This document shows positions 26,386-37,840 of a stretch of DNA of 64,000 bases, piece after piece; position 1 is the first letter of the stretch; every line of letters begins with the position of its first letter. The position numbers and the translations under genes are program-made. The notes beneath the pieces are model-generated. The model saw nothing but the letters and a program-made list of their open reading frames with translations. It did not search any database and was not told the DNA's origin. Source of the stretch: Tetrapyrgos nigripes (lineage: Eukaryota; Basidiomycota; Agaricomycetes; Agaricales; Campanellaceae); NCBI GenBank assembly GCA_013368315.1, contig JAACJM010000111.1, positions 186,001 to 250,000 on the forward strand, written 5' to 3'.

Positions 26386-27562
26386 TGCAGAAAGGACAGG
26401 GATATACGCGATTTCTGCTGGTCCCTTCATTGTGGTAGTCGGAGGCAAGGATGGGATTGAGTACGAATGAAAAGAGCGAGAACACACTGGCCAGGCGGAA
26501 TGGCGAGCGGTCGTGGCAGACAGGAATGGGATGGAGACGAGGACGAGATGACAGGAATAAATAAGAGGACAAGCTTGCCTATTCAGGCGAAATAGCGAGC
26601 GATCGAGAGACGCCAGCGTCTTCGCTCAGACTTGCCTGTCTATCCAATGTCTATCGATGTCTATCCCCCGTAAAGGAATAAAGGATGGTTCGTCTTCTGC
26701 CACAGCTTACGGCCGTGGATCGAATGCAGGATATGCAGGCATGACAAGTCAGAACTCCAACAAAATGTCCGATCGGATTTTGCATTTGGCTAGTCTAGTC
26801 ACAGCAAGAGACTACATAGACAGTCCTATCAATGCAAACTACCGAGCTGAGGCTTCATCGATTCATCGCCGATCGGGTCCATCTGAATCGGAGCAGCGTT
26901 AGGCCAAAGATTGTCCTTCGCGTCCCAGTTGCGTCCCAGCTTTGAAGAGATAGCGTCCACCCTTGGCACCCATGTCGCTCGCGAGAAGGTCCTTGTCCTG
27001 CCCAGAAAAACTACTCGTCGCATTCGCATTCCTCAAATCAGAAAGATTGTGGGTTCATGAGGAGATTTTTGATTGGCTGTTTGAACCCTATCTGCATACA
27101 CGCATTAGCGCATCGCTGTCGATGTACGAATACGCCGTTTTGATGAAGAAGAACCGGAAGGAAGACGGAGGTTTGGAATTAGTCTGAATTAAATGATACT
27201 TGGAATGTGACTCTAGTCTCTAGTGGGGGTAGACTTGCAAGCCAGTCGGTTGGTCCGCAAGCTAAGCGAGGAAGTGACAGCGGAGCTCGAATTATGGCTT
27301 GCTTCCCAACCGACTGGTATTTTTGGGCGTCGTTTTGGGAGCTTGGCGTGCGAATTTGAACTTGTAAATATTTTCGCTCGCTGCAGACACAGACTTTCGC
27401 TTACAATCTGAAGAGAGTCATTTCGGAGGAAGACGTGTATTAGAATAATGTACTGTAGTTGTAGTCTCTCGTAGACAGACAATATGACGATCACAGAAGT
27501 GATGTGTAGGTAGTCTGTTGTTAAAGTCACCGTGTCTGGCGGCTGGTTCCACTGTGACGGTC
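26386..27562. other. Gene-free region containing a long imperfect hairpin
   Basis: About 1.2 kb between the DUF6534 gene and the first transposon-like sequences. I see no coding region with recognisable motifs. A 12-bp perfect inverted repeat (27242-27253 with 27306-27317, CCAGTCGGTTGG) extends inward with two mismatches, so the arm is about 21 bp around a loop of ~35 nt. Confidence 0.45.
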
Positions 27563-27700
27563 CCATAGGATGATCTCCATCCTATGGTAGGATAAATGCT
27601 TTCATTCATCCTACCATAGGCTACTTTTGAGAACATCCTAAGACATAGGATGATTTTTATCTAGAGTAAATATCCTATGATAGATGACATATCTGCCTAC
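27563..27700. repeat. Cluster of short perfect inverted repeats (MITE-like)
   Basis: Several hairpins built from one word family. CCATAGGATG (27563-27572) pairs with CATCCTATGG (27578-27587). CCTATGGTAGGAT (27581-27593) pairs with ATCCTACCATAGG (27608-27620). CATCCTA and TAGGATG pair around 27634-27652, and another CCTATGATAG follows near 27670. The alternating overlapping palindromes are typical of small non-autonomous DNA elements or their remnants, but I cannot identify TIR/TSD pairs marking the ends. Confidence 0.5.
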
Positions 27701-27844
27701 GTTGGCTGTCAGTATGTACAAATGAAATTTATCCAACTGTAGACTGTTTCATAGGAATGAAAGGTAGTATCTATAAAAGATCCAACCATAGACATATTTC
27801 TACTCTACTCTTTGTTGTCATCATCTCTGGATCCAACACACAGC

Positions 27845-28249
27845 TCATGGGATGTGGTCAATCAAAGCCCACCGAGACCCATTCTTTACCTGGTCAACTA
27901 AGCACTTTACACTCTCAATGCTGATGACATCCAGCTGTCCACAATGGGTGTAGAAATGTATGTCCAGACCCAAAGCCTTCAGTGGTTGCTGATTTTCTGG
28001 GTCCAATTGATAAATTTGTATTGCTGCAAGAACAATATCACAGCCTAAATTGACGCTGAAATACTGACAAGCAGTGTCATTGAGAGATTGAATGACGATG
28101 ATGTGTTGGAGCTGACCATAGAAGGTTTGCACCTCCATTTGTTCTGCTACACCAGCCTGGCATGCATATTTATTGACCAAAGCCAAGTACTGTTGTGACG
28201 CTGGCTTCTGCAAAAGGCAGTGGCACATGTGAGAATAAGAGTTGACCAA
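27845..28249 (-). pseudogene. Probable C-terminal fragment of a basidiomycete transposon-associated protein
   Basis: A 134-codon open frame (MVNSYSHMCHCLLQ..., ending VKNGSRWALIDHIP). Its shape resembles the tails of Plavaka/KDZ-type transposon proteins in Agaricomycetes: an YGQLQHIIVIQ segment, a hydrophobic middle, then VISIESVKCLVDQVKNGSRWALID. This is a pattern impression, not a proven match. No catalytic domain is present. Its position between MITE-like hairpins and an LTR retrotransposon supports a mobile origin. Confidence 0.35.
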
Positions 28250-28585
28250 AAGTGACAGTGTTAAGCAATGTTGATTTCAGTAGACTAAAGAATACATAAG
28301 ACTTTGTAGAGTTTATATAGGTTTTTGTTATATGAAATAGTGAAAGAACAAGGTAGATAGGAAGTGAAATAGGATCAATGGATATTCAGTAATAATGAAT
28401 AAGTGGAGAGATAGGACTAGTTGCTGAGTCTAGAGTGGTCAAGTACCCGGTTGAGCAGTTAAATAGGTAATGAGAGTGAGTAATAGCAGTAAGTAGAGAC
28501 GAAAGAAAGAAAAGAGTGAGTGATCGGGGATTACTGAGGGTATAGGGGTAAGTGGCTATGCAGCCCATTGCTACACACACCCTCC

Positions 28586-28607
28586 AGCATTTGACACGTC
28601 AAATGCT
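28586..28607. repeat. 10-bp perfect inverted repeat at a stop codon
   Basis: AGCATTTGAC (28586-28595) and GTCAAATGCT (28598-28607) are separated by 2 nt and lie immediately after the stop of the minus-strand Lys-rich frame. Possibly a structural remnant; role unknown. Confidence 0.5.
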
Positions 28608-29350
28608 TAATCCTTCTTCCCCTTGTCCTTGCCAGCCTTCTTGTCCTTCTTTCCCTTCCTTTCAGCCTTGTCACCCTTGTCTGTGTGAGCTTCAAGCATC
28701 TCCTCACTGGTAATCCTTCTCTCGACAAAATCATCAAAGGCTTGATCGCGATCACCAGAGTTAGCGGTTGAGGAACCCAAACCTGAGGCTTCAGTCATCA
28801 AGACATCACTGTCAACGTCCTTTGCTTTCTTGAATTTTCTCATCGCCTCGACTCCCCTCTTTTCATACCCTTCTTTCCTCTGCTTTGCACCTCTTTCCCT
28901 GTACCTCAAGTGGTTCACCAACATGCATGTGTCAATCCCAACGAAGAAAGGTCAATGGAGTTGGACTGAGCAGAGGGAGGCTCTGGGGGCATAATATTGT
29001 CGATAGTAACTTGTGCACCAGGGTATACAACAAAGTTACCATTTGCATCCATGATAGAAAGCCTGTTGCTGCCCTGGGAGTTCCACACGTTCACAAAGGT
29101 AGAGTATGAGATGGGAATAGCTGGCTCATCGGTTGTGCCACAGTTATCACCACACATAAACCAGTCGTATTGTATGTAATACCCAATCATATCACGAGAG
29201 AGCAGGTAGACTCAGTCATTAGGTCCAGACACAAGCACATAAGAGGGGCAGCAAAAGACAAACTTGTAGGAGCCTGGTTGCTCATTGTGGATGATTTGGA
29301 CATGACTCAGGAGTGAGATGGGCATGGTTTGGTACAGGTACCATGAGTAC
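28607..29350 (-). pseudogene. Decayed unidentified minus-strand gene
   Basis: Three stretches read as protein in sequence on the minus strand. First (about 29,340-29,207) comes MPISLLSHVQIIHNEQPG through VLVSGPND, ended by a TGA. The same frame continues as VYLLSRDMIGYYIQYDWFMCGDN and NRLSIMDANGNFVVYPGAQVTID. After a frame change near 28,920 comes a Lys/Glu-rich C-terminus (YEKRGVEAMRKFKKAKDVDSD, then ERKGKKDKKAGKDKGKKD, stop 28,607). The TGA sits where CGA would give Arg. I do not recognise the family. It abuts the 5' LTR of element A and could itself be transposon-derived. Confidence 0.35.
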
Positions 29351-29625
29351 GACAGACAGATTTCGATAGGGGGTTCTGGCAATGACAATGAAGAATGATG
29401 GTTGGATATGAGCAGGTTGTGCAGTCGGATGGGTATACAGGATGACTGGATGGTTGGACAGTGTGAGCGTGGTTCAGGAAGCCTTTGGAGAAACGAATGG
29501 GATGATGGGTATCGTGATGGGGGTTATTAGGTGAGTTATGATTTTTTCTTTGTCTTCCTTTTCCCTTTTTATCTGTTTCCCTTGTGAGGCACTTTGATCT
29601 GCTGTTGCCATCCATTGAGCCAGCC

Positions 29626-30069
29626 TGTAAAGCCTATGCCTTTCCATAACTCCTTCTGATCACTTCCAACTCCTTTCCAACTCTCCCCTTTCATTCCATT
29701 TCATTTCTGATTCATTTCTGAGTTGCCACAAATCCGTTTAGTTTACATTCATCAGATCCTATCTGACTCATATCGGATACTAACTGGACAGCTCACATTC
29801 ATACTTCTTTCATTTCTGCTTCATATCTCATAGCACCTTGTTCTCCCCTTCCTTTTCTTTCCAAAAGGTTTCCATGCGATGATAGCAAATTGAGCGTTTC
29901 CCTTTGTCTTTACCTTTTCCAGTAGTTTCCATATTCATTTCCGATAGTTCCCTATCTCATTCCATTTACTTCGATATAGTACTTAAGCTAGCAACTTTGT
30001 AGTAGATAGCTTAAGTCTAAAATTGATTTAGCTGGTCTCCTATCTTTTCTGATTGATTCCGATTAGACA
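29626..30069 (+). repeat. Element A 5' LTR
   Basis: Starts TGTAAAGCC and probably ends TTAGACA near 30,069 (end inferred from the terminal ACA, not from an alignment, because the 3' copy is interrupted after ~113 nt). The first ~110 nt match the 3' copy with mainly transitional differences. TGGTACCAATAGTG at ~30,080 is a weak primer-binding-site candidate. Confidence 0.65.
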
Positions 30070-30507
30070 ACTAGCGAGGTGGTACCAATAGTGCCATTAA
30101 CCTTCCGTCTTGACTTCCCGGTCTTTCCGACTGGATCCTCCCTCTTCCAGTCGATCCTCTTCCTGTCTGGTTCTGCCTGGATATATTATCGTTCTATTCT
30201 TTCCCATAGACCTCTGCCTGGGTCCATAGTATTTCCTAGTACTAGGATCTGCCCAGACTTAACAGTATTTTAGACTTTTCATCTCCAAAGGTCTCAATGC
30301 ACACCCTCTCCCAAATCCAAACTATCTGTTCTGGAATCTCTGTTCAAAAAACCATACTTCTCCACAATCTTCCAAAACGTCCAAATTCGTCAGCATAGGC
30401 GCTCCGGTAGCATCTTTGCTCATCCGAGTCCTAGCAAACCTCGTTCCAGTCCTTTCCAGGATTTCCTAGACAACTGGGATCCTGACGTTCCGGTTGACTC
30501 AGGTACA
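30070..30507 (+). other. Element A leader region
   Basis: Untranslated leader between the 5' LTR and the first gag frame; C/T-rich, with no recognisable feature besides the possible primer-binding site. Confidence 0.4.
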
Positions 30508-31747
30508 ATGACCCAAACCCAGACTCGTACTCACACCAACATCCAGACCAACCAAGGTTCATCCTGTGCTCTGCCTGCGCCTCCGCCCCAGGATCCTGAT
30601 GATGATTTCCATGCGGACCTAGTCAGCATGGAAAGGGTCAGGATGACGATTATGGTAGTGGGGATGGTGGAGGAGGTGGGGTGGTGGAGATCCGAATGAT
30701 CCCAATGGTGGTGGTGATGGTGATGACAATGATTCTGATTCTGATGAGGAGTGAGCACAATTTATTACTGTGCTCCAGAGCTTCAACGATGTTCTTGAAA
30801 GGCTCGCACCTAGATCAAGCGAGAAAACCAATGTCAAGAAGCCCGATACCTTTGACGGATCTGATCCAAAGAAGCTCTGTCCTTTCCTCATCCAAGTGCA
30901 AATCAACCTTCAGAATCGTCCCCACGCATATTCCACTGATGCTGCTAAAATCAGCTTCACACTTTCCTATCTCTCTGGTACTGCGCTTGAATTTTTTGAG
31001 CCGGATATCCTCAACCCGGATCCTGAGGATCCTGCTCCTTGGACCCTAGACTTCACTATTTTTATCAAGGAGTTGAAGGATAATTTTGGGGTTTACAATG
31101 AGGTTGGAGATGCTGAGGACGGAAGGATTCTGATCGGGCCACAAAGTATTGTGTCCGCTTCCAGCAACTTGCATCACAGGTTGCGTGGGATGAGCATTCT
31201 CTCTGACACTTCTTCAAGAAGGGTTTAGCTCCCCACATTAAGGATGCTCTTTCCCTCGTCTCCAAGGAGGAATGACTCTTCTGTCTGCATTGATTCCCGT
31301 TACTGGCACTGTCAAGCCAAAAAGAAGCGAGAAGCAGGAACTGTGGGCAAGGGTAACAGTGACGGAAAAGGTTCAGGTGGAAATGATGGATCTGGAAAAT
31401 CTTCAGGCTCTTCCGGAAAGCCTAATAAGTCCAGTAAATCCAAGTCCAATTCCAATTCCAATTCCAACCCATCGTCGTCCAACAACTCTCAAGCATCGTC
31501 TTTGTCCTTTTCCAGCCAGAACCTGAAACCCTGGGCTAACAAGCTCAGGAAGGACGGGAAACTCTCTCAGGCCAAGAAAGACCACTGCAAACAGAAGAAT
31601 TTATGTATGTTCTGTGGCAGAAAGCATTCCATGGACAACTGTAACAAACATAAGGCGGCTAATGAAACTCGCAGCCAAGCAGCTTCCACCTCTAACGACA
31701 CGGGTAACACTGCATCCAGCACTGCTCCCAAGCAGTCCCCAAAATAG
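30508..31747 (+). pseudogene. Element A gag (capsid and zinc knuckle), frameshifted
   Basis: Structural polyprotein of the element's virus-like particle. A Gln/Thr/Pro-rich start at 30508 (MTQTQTRTHTN) is followed, in another frame from ~30,770, by the retrotransposon capsid block: VKKPDTFDGSDPKKLCPFLIQVQI and ISFTLSYLSGTALEFFEP. After a further shift near 31,125 there is a Ser/Asn/Lys-rich linker. The C-terminal zinc knuckle is CMFCGRKHSMDNC (C-x2-C-x4-H-x4-C, about 31,604-31,642). At least two frameshifts and one TGA separate the blocks. Confidence 0.8.
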
Positions 31748-31881
31748 TCTGCAGCTCTGATACCTCAGCACAAGATCAGAGTTGCGTTGACCAGGATCGT
31801 GCCATACAAGAGGTCACTCTCAACGCCGCTGCTCTTTCCATCAAATCCCTTACACTTCCATTAAAAATATATCATAGTAAC

Positions 31882-34253
31882 AATCCGAACATTTTTCTTT
31901 CTTTTCTGTCACTTTTGGACTCTGGCTCATCAGATTGTTTTATCAATTCTCTATACGTTTCCAAACATTCCCTACCTACCGTTCCCATTTCTCCTGTTCA
32001 TCTACGTTTGCTTGATGGTTCTGTCCCCTGTACAATCAATAAAGTATGCTCTGTTTCTGTGTACTTTCTGACAGGGGAGCGAGTTTCCCTTGACTTTTAC
32101 ATCACTAATCTTGACTTAACTTGTAAGGGCGTCCTAGGTTATAGTTTTCTTTCCTGCTACAACCCATTGGTTGACTGGGCAAAAGGAAACATCACATTCC
32201 ACAGGCCCAAACTGGTTGCTGTCTCCCCGAGCTCTGGACCCTGTGTGTCGCCACCTGTCGCTGACCCAGGTCCCATGGTTTCCACACCACTTCCAGCTTC
32301 AAAGCCATCCACTCGCTCCAAGAAACCTTCCTGGCCAAACGAACCCATTTATTCCTATCCTTCCGTCATGCAAATGGCATCTTCCGTCAATGACATCCGT
32401 ATCACTATCCCCGGAGCAGCAGCTTTTCATCGCTGTTGTAAACAAGATCAGCTGGATCTGATGGTTCTCTAGCTCAATCCAGAACCAAAGGTACAGGCTC
32501 AGGCTGCATCCACATCAAACTTGGAATCCAAGCCTGATCCGAAGGCTCCTGAGTATCTAGCTGACTTTTCCAACATTTTTGACAAAGGACTCTCAGATAA
32601 ACTAGCTCCGCATCGTCCCTACAATCTCAAAATCAATTTGGTCAATGGTGCACCTCCACCAGTTGCCTGGATTTATCTGGAGGAATTACGAAAATTCGTC
32701 GACAAACATCTTGCCATGGGTTTTATCAAACCCTTGTCCTCTTCCTTTGCGGCTCCAGTCCTCTTTGTGAAAAAAAAAATGGAGAGCTTTGGCTCTGTGT
32801 TGACTTCTGTGGCCTCAATGCCATCACAAAGAAGGATAGATACCCACTTCCACTCATTTCTGAGCTTTTAGACACTCCTAGGCACATGAAGATCTATACC
32901 AAGCTGGACTTACATTACACTTACCACTTGGTCCACATCGCTGAGGGAGACAAATGGAAAACAGCTTTCCAGACCCGCTACAGTTCCTTTGAATGGAAAG
33001 TCATGCCTTTTGGTCTCAGCAATGCTCCTGCCACTTTCCAGCACTTTATCAACGATATATTCAAGGATCTCCTCAATGTTACCATCATCGTATATCTGGA
33101 CGACATCCTGATTTACTCGGAAAACGAGGAGGATCACAGGAAGCATGTCTGTGAAGTGTTCCACCAGCTCCGCAAACACAGACTCTTTGTCAATCCTGAA
33201 AAATGCTTCTTTTCCGTTGATACCATGGAGTACCTAGGCTACATTCTCTCTCCTGAGGGTCTTACAATGGATACCGCTAAAATCTGCACTATTCTGGACT
33301 GGCCTGTTCCTCGGAAAGTCCAGGATATACAGTCTTTCCTTGGATTCTGTAATTTTTACAGGCGGTTCATTTATAATTATTCCAACATCGTTGTACCCCT
33401 CACCTGTCTTACCTGAAAAGCTATCCCGTGGAAATGGACGCCAGCATGCCAACAATCCTTTGAATACCTTAAGCATGCTTTCACTTCCGCTCCAGTCCTT
33501 GGTCATTGGGTACCAAATCAGCAGATTATTGTCGAAACCGACGCTTCCGACTACACTATCGCAGCTATCCTATCCCTCCAGTACGATTCCAGAGAAATCC
33601 ATCCCATCGCATTCCATTCCCACACCCTCCATGCTGCCGAACTTAATTACGACGTCCACGATAAGGAAGCATTCTGTATTTGGCAGCATTACCTGGAAGG
33701 CTCCGGATCTCCTATTGATGTCGTCACAGATCACAAGAATTTGGAATATTTTTCAACCACCAAAATTCTTACTCGACGTCAAGTACGGTGGTCTGAGTAC
33801 CTTTCCAGATTCAATCTCATTATTCGGTTCTGACTGGGTAAATTGGGTGCCAAACTGGATTCTCTTACTAGATGGTGGGATGTCTACCCAAAAGAGAGGG
33901 ATAGTGGCTATGCCAAGGTCAATCCGCAGAATTTCCGTCCAGTCTTTACTCACGAACAACTTTCTGAGTCGCTCTGAGCCTCTTTCCTGGAAGGTCCAGC
34001 GCTCCGTGCGTCAGTCATCATGGATATTGAGCAACTCCATTCCACTATTCGGGAATCCTATGCTTCCGATTCAGAATCTCAAGCTGGTCTTAAGCTTGCT
34101 CAGGATCTGGATGCAACCTGATGGAAACTCGATGAAACAGGACTTCTATGCTTAGATGACAGGATATTCGTTCCTGCAGGTTCTGACCTTCGCCTTCAAG
34201 TATTGCATCAGCACCACGACCATCCACTCATGGGACACTTCAGACAGAACCAG
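31882..34253 (+). pseudogene. Element A pol, part 1: aspartic protease, reverse transcriptase, RNase H, start of integrase
   Basis: Protease motif LLDSGSSDCFINSLYV lies near 31,911. RT follows from 32,521, with [47 protein letters not shown] and the catalytic YLDD in IVYLDDILIYSENEEDH (about 33,090-33,127), so YXDD is intact. The connection and RNase H domains follow (FLGFCNFYRRFIYNYS; VETDASDYTIAAIL). The frame is broken by a run of A's near 32,775 and by TGA codons near 33,414, 33,833 and 34,122. The HHCC region begins HQHHDHPLMGHF and is cut by element B at ~34,253. Confidence 0.85.
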
Positions 34254-35868
34254 TGATATGCTGTACAAAACCGCAGTATACATACTTGGATTTTGGTTCA
34301 TAATATCAGTTTTGATGTTCTTTTAAGGGAATAAGAGGACTAGGGTGAGCCCTGAACTGCTAGTTAATACCTAGCGGGACTAAGAAAACAATGGTACAAT
34401 AATATTAAGTGCTTACGAATGGAGAAACAACTCATTCTAAGTACTATGATAGATATGTACGAGTTGGGAGTTATAATAGCAGACCCACCAAATGATAAAG
34501 ATAGTCTATAAAGGCTTTCAAATCCTATTATAATGACTAGAACCGCTAGCGTGATCCAAAGGGACAGTGAAATGCGAGGTAGCCCCTATTCATGGGCATA
34601 GGAACGTGTAAGCAACACAATCCTTGGCCGAAAGGTCGCTTGGAGAAGACAGCGCTAAGATTGGACATGTGGACAATCACACTAGGTCTAGATCTATGTA
34701 TCGGTAAAACCCGTAGTACTAAAACGGCTTCGAGGGAATCTTAAGTATCTGTAAAAGGTACATATGGACAAAAGTAGGACAAAGTATATATGTATGGGAT
34801 CCCAGAGAGTTCAGCTATCCATCGGTATAGAGGGGATACTGGATGGGCATCTCTACACAGAGATATGAGGGACAGAAGTGCTAAGTCACAATACATCTGA
34901 ATGATCGGAATACAACCCAAACGGGTAACGTTATTTCCAGATAAGGATAAATCTGTCATAATCGTCTAGCTAGGCATTGAAAGCATTGAGGAAGGAATAA
35001 GTATGCAAACAGGACTGCAGAAGAGCTCAGCAGTAAACTGCTGGCAATACATAGAACGCAAATAAAGCAAGATCGGAGAAAAAGGGAAAGGAGAACTGAA
35101 TGGAATAAAGAAACTACGAGAAAACCCTATGCCCCTAGCGTAAGGACACGTATGAAGGACCTAGCGGTCATAAGTGGAGCAATGCTCGCTAACCAGGACG
35201 GTACACAAAAACACCAGACAGCTTACAAAGGGAACTGAAGAAAGTTCCTACAAATATTTAGATAATATTGCACAGTTTCTGTATACCCTAATAAGCAAGT
35301 CTTTACTTACGAGGAAATAGGTAGAACTCGCTAGTGGACTTTTCGATTTGTTTTATAGTTTCTCTACATACCTTTTAGTGGACCTCGAAAAGAAATAGGT
35401 AACTGTATAGTTGTAGCTGCGAGTAGTATAAAAAGGACCAGATATTACAAGTAGCTACCGAAGCCACGTACTGTAGAGTATCGGATCTTGCTAGCAATAG
35501 TAGAGGACATGAAACACGGACTAAAGCTTCTAAACAAACTTAACTGCACTTGTTACGAGATAAAAGAGTTTTAAAATTGAACATCTTTGGGGTTATAACT
35601 GTGATCTTTGTGTTGACCTTCTGGTCTATTGAGTGTTGATTTTAAGGCAACTGTGGCCTACAAGTGTTTGATTTTTGGGACTTGTTGATCCCCTTGGTGT
35701 TAAACTTGTGTTTATTGTGTCACATGCTAAGTGCTAACTTCATTGAAAAACCCCGATCAAAAGTACTTAGAGTACAAGTAAACTGGGAGTTTAAGTACTC
35801 TGACTACTCGGAACACTCATCTCATTTACGTTTGTATACGGATTTTGTGTTTGGGTGCAGTTCCTAGC
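34254..35868 (+). repeat. Element B 5' LTR (about 1615 nt)
   Basis: Begins TGATATGCTGTACAAAACC and ends GGGTGCAGTTCCTAGC. It aligns end to end with the right copy; differences are mostly C/T and G/A. A ~20-nt stretch near 34,455 is absent from the right copy. No protein-coding sequence inside is credible. Confidence 0.85.
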
Positions 35869-36200
35869 GCTTAATTATAAAAACCATCTATTAGACTGGA
35901 GCCGGGCACCGTGAGGGTGTTCCATTTCTCAGTTTAACCTACTACTATAAGCACACTCGAGCTAGCGCTCACAATCAAAACCTGTCAGAGCTCAGAGGTC
36001 TCGAAAAAGACAATCAGTTACTTCGTGTAAGCAAATACTAGAAGCCTGATACAGATCCTTCCAGTAGAAAACTCTCTAAACAGAGGAACATCCAAGTTTC
36101 GTCGTCAGCGTCTAGTTCCGCTAGGCCAATAGAATCAAACACGTCCCCTGTTTACAATCCATACCCTACAAAACCTCTGGCGAGAGAAAAGGCGAGAGAA
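35869..36200 (+). other. Element B leader with primer-binding-site candidate
   Basis: TGGAGCCGGGCACC begins at about 35,897, some 28 nt past the apparent LTR end, and could pair with a tRNA 3' end (a TGG start is typical). The remainder has no recognisable feature. Confidence 0.4.
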
Positions 36201-37829
36201 TTGACCAGAAAGGCAGCAGGAAAGAAGCCAAAGGACAAACCCCAGAGACCTAGTTTAACAGGAACCGTTGGACCTTTGGAAACTGCTAGCTACCTTCGAG
36301 AAACTCTTTCCCCTCTCTCACCACTAGACGAAATCCATTTAGAGAATTTCTACACCCCACCAATGAATATAGATACAATGGCAGAAGATACGAGAGTACA
36401 GACTAGTGTACCTGGTCTAAAAGTGTCGCCTGCAGCATTGAGATCAACACAGAAGGATAAACTACCAAAACCCAAAAAGACAGCGCCTTCCTTTGACAAA
36501 GAAGAGCCAGAATTACTTGAAAGGTACTTCGCTGAGTTGGAGAGTCTTTTCAAAGACAACGACATCAATCTTGATGAAGCAAAGATCCTCCTAGCAATGA
36601 AGTACATGGAGTATCAGACTCGGATGTGTCATGAAGAAGATGCGACGGATTGCAGGTCTGATTGGGAAACTTTCAAAAGCAAGCTAAGGGATTGTTATCT
36701 GGAATCTGTAGCTGGCGAATTCGGAAGCACGGATCGACTCAAGGAGATCTGCACTAAGTACACTGGAATCGTTGTAGGACAGCGGGAACACCTTTATGCG
36801 TATGTCAGGGAATTTAAGCTTGAGATCAAGAAGCTTATGCCCAAAGATGGATCCCATATCATATCAAACAAAGAGGCAGTTTCCTACTTTGTTAGTGCTT
36901 TAGACAAGAGCTTGAGGACGGCGTTGGTCCTCTTTCTTCCGAGGATTGAAGAAGGTGATAAAAAGAGGAATATGGAAGATCCTTTCCCATTGGAAATAAT
37001 TATCCAAGCTGCCAGAAGTGCGTGTCAAACACACATTGCAAGTCTGACTAGCATAGGGATAGGAAAAGCAGTGAGGAAAACAGAACCTACTGCGCCCATA
37101 ACTAAGAAAGTTGCAGATAATCAGCTAGTGGATTCTCGCCTAGCACCGATTAAAGGTGAATCTAGCAGCGATGAATGGATGCTACAAATGTCAGCAACGA
37201 CCGATGCGAATCAGGGTAGAATGAAGGAGATAGCAGAAAAGCTGGACCAGAATACAACAGTCTTGACAAGCATCGCTAAGCTCCTCATGAACCAAAATCA
37301 AAATCAATCTAGGGCTAACGCTAGTGGACAGTTGGGCAGCTACAACAATAGAGGTTTCAATAACAATAGTTATACAAGCCAACCTCCGAGATATGGGTCA
37401 AACTCAAATCAGACTGAACGCAAGTGTTTCTTCTGTGGTATACCTGACTGTGATATCCAGATGAGCTTCTTTGAAAAAGGATGGATCATCAAGGATAGCT
37501 ATGGGAACGTTCGCATGAAAGACGGAAATACCCTGCCAAAAGTCAATGATGGTGATACAGAGACCAAAGCTCAAAAGATCAAGAAGGTCGCTAAGGAGAA
37601 AGGTTGGGCGAAGAAAGTGCTGTTTGCCTCTGAAGCAGAAGCTATGGAAGCTTATGGTGAAGGAAATGTTACTCTCAGTACCTTTATAGGGAAATTATCT
37701 ACGATGGTCTCGGCCATAGATCAGAAACATAAAGCGCTAGAAGAGAAGCAAGAAGAAGCTGAGTCGCATCGCAAAGATGATATGGATCTAATCCAGAAAA
37801 AGCTTGAAATGCTCCTGGCAGGAAACTGA
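36201..37829 (+). CDS. Element B gag-like ORF (542 codons)
   Basis: Long intact frame on the plus strand. A basic N-terminus (AAGKKPKDKPQRPS) precedes a helical capsid-like region (FDKEEPELLERYFAELESLFKDND, then LAMKYMEYQTRMCHEED and HLYAYVREFKLEIKKLMPKDG). Near the C-terminus is a degenerate zinc knuckle: CFFCGIPDC is followed by DIQM where a normal C-x2-C-x4-H-x4-C would continue, so the His and last Cys are missing. It ends in a predicted coiled coil (KHKALEEKQEEAESHRKDD). This matches the gag of a gypsy lineage common in Agaricomycetes. The knuckle loss suggests non-function despite the open frame. Confidence 0.7.
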   Translation: MTRKAAGKKPKDKPQRPSLTGTVGPLETASYLRETLSPLSPLDEIHLENFYTPPMNIDTMAEDTRVQTSVPGLKVSPAALRSTQKDKLPKPKKTAPSFDKEEPELLERYFAELESLFKDNDINLDEAKILLAMKYMEYQTRMCHEEDATDCRSDWETFKSKLRDCYLESVAGEFGSTDRLKEICTKYTGIVVGQREHLYAYVREFKLEIKKLMPKDGSHIISNKEAVSYFVSALDKSLRTALVLFLPRIEEGDKKRNMEDPFPLEIIIQAARSACQTHIASLTSIGIGKAVRKTEPTAPITKKVADNQLVDSRLAPIKGESSSDEWMLQMSATTDANQGRMKEIAEKLDQNTTVLTSIAKLLMNQNQNQSRANASGQLGSYNNRGFNNNSYTSQPPRYGSNSNQTERKCFFCGIPDCDIQMSFFEKGWIIKDSYGNVRMKDGNTLPKVNDGDTETKAQKIKKVAKEKGWAKKVLFASEAEAMEAYGEGNVTLSTFIGKLSTMVSAIDQKHKALEEKQEEAESHRKDDMDLIQKKLEMLLAGN

Positions 37830-37840
37830 AGACTCCAAGG

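Noticed and set aside
34240..34262. A 5-bp target-site duplication for element B
   Set aside because: Flanks (ACCAG before, CTATT after) do not match at the best LTR boundaries; decay or boundary error is possible, so none is claimed.
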